A stretch of DNA of 64,000 nt, taken from positions 1 to 64,000 of the forward strand of contig WOGZ01000159.1 in the NCBI GenBank assembly GCA_009733775.1, read 5' to 3'. Below the pieces are notes generated by a model. That model had not been told where the DNA came from. It searched no databases and was given only the letters and a program-made list of their open reading frames with translations. The stretch is from Alectoria sarmentosa. Its lineage: Eukaryota; Ascomycota; Lecanoromycetes; Lecanorales; Parmeliaceae. The translations under genes were made by a program, and so were the position numbers. Each line of letters starts with the position of its first letter. The stretch's first letter is position 1. Shown here piece after piece: positions 60,065 to 64,000 of this stretch.

Positions 60065-60512
60065 ATGGCATCCTCCCTTATAAACGTCGCCGTCGTCCGA
60101 GCCTGCGGCAACTTTGGTCCCTGCATCGTCCGCACTCCCCTTAACAACAGAATCAACGTAATAGTCATTGCACGAAGCTCCTCCCAGAAATCAAAAGTTC
60201 ACGCTCCACGACCATGGTCTTGCCAAATTCGACACGACGATCTTCTCGACTGTGAGATCCGCGACGTTTAGCATTCTCTCCAACGGTACGTACATTGCGG
60301 AGGAACAACTTCCCCGTCAATAAGGGCCCAGGATGCAAGGGGCGAGCCTCGGGGAACATACAGTTTGCTTTACGCGATGACGTTTCAGGCAAGGGAAAGG
60401 GGCGGATTGCTCGACGGCTAAAATGATCAGCAGCGGGGATTTAGGACTCGAGAAGGAGGGCTTGGATTTGGTGACAAAGGAGGTGCTGGAAGTGAACGGG
60501 TATCAGGTGTAA
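60065..60512 (+). pseudogene. Decayed NmrA/isoflavone-reductase-like gene
   Basis: The first 34 residues (MASSLINVAVVRACGNFGPC and on to VIARSSSQ) match the N-terminal Rossmann strand and loop of NmrA-like NAD(P)-binding proteins, but the GxxGxxG loop is damaged (VRACGNFG). In the +1 frame a later family segment follows immediately (KFTLHDHGLAKFDTTIFSTV and on to about 60293), which normally lies some 130 residues further on. A third remnant near 60440-60510 (GLEKEGLDLVTKEVL) resembles the C-terminal helix. Thus the gene has lost its middle and its frame. No intron arrangement restores it. The functional parent is not in this window. Confidence 0.55.
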
Positions 60513-61226
60513 CGGTAGATGACCGAAGGGGGAAGGCGAAGAACAGAACAATGTTTGTCCTCTCTTCGCCCAAGCAAGCCTTGGGTGATATTGGGAAAAT
60601 TATCTTCTCTCTTTTCCCACTCTACCGGTACTCTTTTTCGTTGCTGTTGAGCGGTCAGTATTACCGACCAGGATCTCTCACAACAGCACTGAGAGTATAG
60701 AAGAATGTGATTTTGATTTCCCCCGATTATAAAATTACTGTGTCTCTTCCCATCTGCCGTCGGCACCCATTGAATGCTCCAGCGCTGAGGAAGGAAAAGT
60801 CAAATGCCGTCATGACTCGTTCGGTTCACTACCGATATGTTTATGCAGTGCTTATGGCTTGGCTGTGCAAAAGGGTTCTGGGAATTGGTAAAAATTTGGA
60901 GGTGAAGAAGGTAAAGTGAGGCAGTGTTTGACTTTTGAACAAGGCTTGAGAGCGAAGCAAGGGTCAAAAGCGAGAGCCGTCTCGAGACAGGCATCATGCA
61001 TAGAAACAAAAATGCCTGCCAGTAGCACCTTCGCACAGAAAAAACACCGGGACCCTTGTAGTAATATTCTGGAGCCAAAGGCAAACATGGACTCCGAGTG
61101 GGTAGATGTCCAGGGATAGGTTGATTTTGGAGATACTTTGGATTTGTTGAGCATCATCACGGCGCTCTACGCTCAACAAAAGCTGAGCGGAGAGAAAGGG
61201 TAATCTGGGACCAGCTCGGCATTCGA
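60513..61226. other. Intergenic region downstream of the casein kinase gene
   Basis: 714 bp holding the 3' region of the kinase gene. Open frames on both strands show no family features. Confidence 0.4.
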
Positions 61227-62808
61227 CTACCTGCTGCAGCAGAAAATTTTCATGATCTTCTGGAGGGTTGACGGGTGCGTCTCGGCGTTCTGCTGTCTCG
61301 ATCCTTGTTGAGCGTTCGATGACTGATTCAAACCTGGATTAGCCTGACTCATCCGGTTGGGGAGGTTCGCTGTTGAGTTCTGAAATTGTGCCTGAGTCGA
61401 TGCCGTCGGGGTGACGATATCTGTGAGGCCCCCCGCCGCTCCGCTTTGACGCTTTGGTAGCGCTGCGCCAGAGGCGCCTGGCCGTTCGCGCGTTTTGCCC
61501 ACTCCCGGTTTTGCCGGAGATGGGGGCAGGGGCTGCGCGGCGTTTAAACGAAGGACAGTGAGTCCTGGTGTCCCAGGTCCCCGCGGTGTATCAGCGCCGC
61601 CACCGAGCGCCCGAGCTGATGAATTGGGTACTGCATTTGCTGCATGGAGGTGTTGCGAGGGGTGGTGCTTCAGAGCCTCCCATCCTTTGCCATTGTTGAG
61701 CTTCATCCAGTCATATTCTCCGTCTTCAACTTCACCGGTGTTCTTGAGAGCTTGAGTGAACAATTCGCGCAGGTAATCGTAATCCGGAGTATCTTCAAAG
61801 CCTAGATTCCGGACGTAACTAAGGTATTTGTTGAACTCCTCTGCCACTGCGTTCAGTTTAATATCATCCCTTCACGATCAAATACGTAAACCTACCAGGA
61901 TAGCCATCGCACAGATCCTTGATAGCAGTAGTCTGCTTCTTCTCACCGATCTTTTCGTACTTCTGCTTGTTCGTTGCTGCTTTCAAGCCCTGCCATGGTA
62001 GACCACCTCGAAGGAAGTACATGAAGACGTGTCCCAATGCTTCTAGATCGTCTCTTCGCGATTGCTCCCGTCCCAAATGTGTGTTTATACTCATATATCG
62101 CGCAGTACCAGACAGCGATTTTCGCTCTCTGTATGGTATGTGTTGTTTGGTTTTGGGGTCTCGATATTGCTTCGCCATGCCAAAGTCAACAACGTGAATG
62201 ACATTTGCTGATTTGGAGCCTGGTCTGCCAATGAGGAAGTTGTCCGGCTTGATATCTCGGTAGATCAGATTCTTTTCGTGGATAGTCTGGACTCTGGATA
62301 ACTATGGAAGGGTAAGTATCAGTCGCCTAACAACGAGGAAGATCATGCGCTGGGATTGTACCATCTGCTTCGCCACCATGACCACTGTCTTTGCCGAGAA
62401 CCGTCGATTGCAGTGGTCAAATAGGTCTTCCAGAGAAGGTCCTAGAAGATCGATAACGAGTATATTGTGAAGGCCTTCTTGGCCAAAGTAGTAGACATTA
62501 GGTATGCCAGCTTAAGGAAATTAGCAAGCCCGCATCTCAGGAGGGCTAGCGGAGACTTACGGCAGCCCACCAGAATCTTATAGGTTCGGTATTCATCGCG
62601 CAATTGTGGCGCATCGCTCTTCCGTGGTTCCTGCCCTTGTGAACATATATCAGGAGATATCATCGTGAGTAATACGCACAAATTTGATTGCGACTTGTTG
62701 GTTGTTCAGCAGATTTGTGCCTTCAAATATGACTCCAAATGATCCCTCGCCAATCTTCTTACCAACTCGGTAATGGACGCCCACAACGTTTGAGGAAGAG
62801 GAGGCCAT
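61227..62808 (-). CDS. yck2: Membrane-anchored casein kinase I (Yck1/2, Cki1 type)
   Basis: Five exons: 62680-62808, 62561-62630, 62362-62510, 61896-62301 and 61227-61840, giving 455 residues. The CK1 kinase domain has the glycine loop GKKIGEGSFGVIFEG, catalytic lysine K42 in VAIKF, the catalytic loop YRDIKPDNFL, and DFG in HVVDFGMAKQYRD. The block KHIPYRERKSLSGTARYMSI-type sequence (here with Q before H) is the CK1 activation segment. The tail is Q/N/P/S-rich and ends FCCSR, a di-cysteine expected to be palmitoylated for plasma-membrane attachment as in yeast Yck1/2. The family controls glucose sensing, endocytosis, polarity and septin function. I start at MASSSSNVVG, the conserved fungal start; the frame stays open upstream to an ATG at 62982. 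Confidence 0.93.
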
Positions 62809-64000
62809 GGCGTAATGTGAAAGATGGTCGCGTGCGAGTCGTAGCTCTCTCTGCTGCGTTGCCTCGTCGTCCCTATTGATCGCAGCTTCCAACTCGTATT
62901 TTCCACCTAGGTAGATTTTGTCCGCCTCGCGGCTTTGCGCTGGGGTGTTGTTGATTAGTCGCTGTTCAGGAGTGATAGGCATGTTAGCAAAGAGACATTA
63001 CATAATAGAGCTGGCGGTCTTATTTTCTGCGGTGTGATATAACCACAAGATGTCGCAAGAAATGAGCATACCAAGTGTGAGTGTGCTTAGGTAGCTGGCT
63101 CGTTCCTTCTGCTGTTGTTGAGATAATGCCCTTGCGTTACCCGCTCCCAATGTCCACCTCAGCCTTCTTCAATCCAGATCTATCGACAACGTGGACTATT
63201 CCATCAACGACCGAGGACTCGTATTGACCTCCTCCTCGATGGTGTTGAATTTCGTGGTTGATGATTGTGGAAAGGAGAGGGAGACGTTAGCTTGCTAAGC
63301 CCAGCCTGACACCCCAGCTCGTTACCGTCAAAGCGACAACGGTGGACAGAGCCTTAGAAATCAGCGACAACGGAGGGAGGCATGAAGAAAGATTTTCACA
63401 AGATGCAGCTCCGCGAGGTGCCCTTGTTATGGTGGTGAGCATTGAATAAGACTGCCCTTGCCCGAGAGTAATGGCTCTTGTCAAATGAGGCGCTCAAAAA
63501 GACGCCAAACCCGACAGGGATTAGCTGCTGTCGGCTCCGGACTCCGAGTCCTTAGAGCCGTGCTCCCCTGATCTACGAGCAGAATATTGATATAGTACTC
63601 TACAACCTCGACGACCTCATCTTTTCTTTCCAAACATTACATGGTTCATGCTGCACTTGTCCACCTACTATCTAGGTGAGCAAATACATAGTATATACAA
63701 CGAGAATTTGTTTGGGTGCGGAGTACAGGTGAACCAAAAAGAGGATACATCAAAGCGGCGCAGATTGACTGCTTCTTAAAAGCCTCTGGCGATCTGCCAC
63801 AAATTCGCCAGTCTAGGGCCTCCATGAATAGTACTATGGTCGAGTTCGGGCCTTAGCCCAAGTCTGAGAGCGAGTATGAAATGGTAGCTTCCCTGTTGCG
63901 TCCTATTGTCCTGACCCGCACTGCTCTTTGATGACTTGACCGTTCACTTTTCCTCGCTCCATGGTTGATGCATGCTCTATCTTGCCTCCAAGTCCTTTTC
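62809..64000. promoter_or_regulatory. Promoter and 5' leader region of the casein kinase gene
   Basis: 1.19 kb to the window end with no recognised gene. An open frame in phase with the kinase begins at 62982 and would add 58 residues; it is more likely leader sequence. Small frames elsewhere are not supported. Confidence 0.45.

Noticed and set aside
17400..64000. tRNA or rRNA genes
   Set aside because: I looked for T-loop (ggttcgaatcc-like) and B-box patterns with a matching acceptor stem and found none.
17400..64000. Secondary-metabolite or defence gene cluster
   Set aside because: The SDR, the NmrA-like remnant and the secreted barrel protein are scattered among housekeeping genes, with no backbone synthase, transporter or pathway regulator.

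Overview
The window is from the nuclear genome of a filamentous ascomycete (Pezizomycotina; a leotiomycete is possible but not shown). The evidence is short (about 50-60 nt) introns with CTGAC/CTGAT-type branch sites, CT-rich promoters, orthologues of fungal housekeeping genes, and an AT-rich repeat block with the transition pattern of repeat-induced point mutation (RIP). All intron-containing gene models below were assembled by hand from splice signals, reading phase and protein-family conservation; exon coordinates are given in each entry.

Layout. Positions 1-17400 are an extremely AT-rich, gene-free block of RIP-mutated transposons. It holds an inverted repeat pair (about 655-3135 against 7915-8257 plus 15536-17656). 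The right arm is split by a complete but dead Ty3/gypsy LTR retrotransposon (8258-15535) with two 299-bp LTRs and a 5-bp target duplication. At about 17400 the base composition switches abruptly to normal. From there genes are closely spaced: dre2 (+), a short-chain dehydrogenase (+), vtc1 (-), an Alba-domain protein (-), an Ahc1-like zinc-finger protein (+), the HECT ubiquitin ligase rsp5/hulA (-), the nuclear poly(A)-binding protein pab2 (-), ccz1 (+), an unrecognised ORF (+), a secreted double-psi beta-barrel protein (+), a 16-17 exon LtrA-like membrane protein (-), ribosomal protein eL33 (-), the N-acetyltransferase naa10 (-), a coiled-coil protein (+), an Stf2-like protein (+), nup133 (+), a decayed NmrA/isoflavone-reductase-like pseudogene (+), and a Yck-type casein kinase I (-).

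The genes do not form one pathway; this is an ordinary euchromatic neighbourhood of mostly conserved cell-biology genes (Fe-S assembly, vacuole and phosphate, ubiquitin, mRNA 3' ends, vesicle fusion, translation, nuclear pore, signalling). I did not find a clear new biological system. The most interesting items are the nested RIP landscape abutting the promoter of dre2, a divergent eL33 gene bracketed by inverted copies of a TA-flanked terminal-inverted-repeat element, unusual splicing (a possible 6-nt exon, a 10-nt exon, a probable GC-AG intron, a start codon apparently split by an intron), a candidate secreted effector, and an orphan ORF next to recent-looking local duplications.
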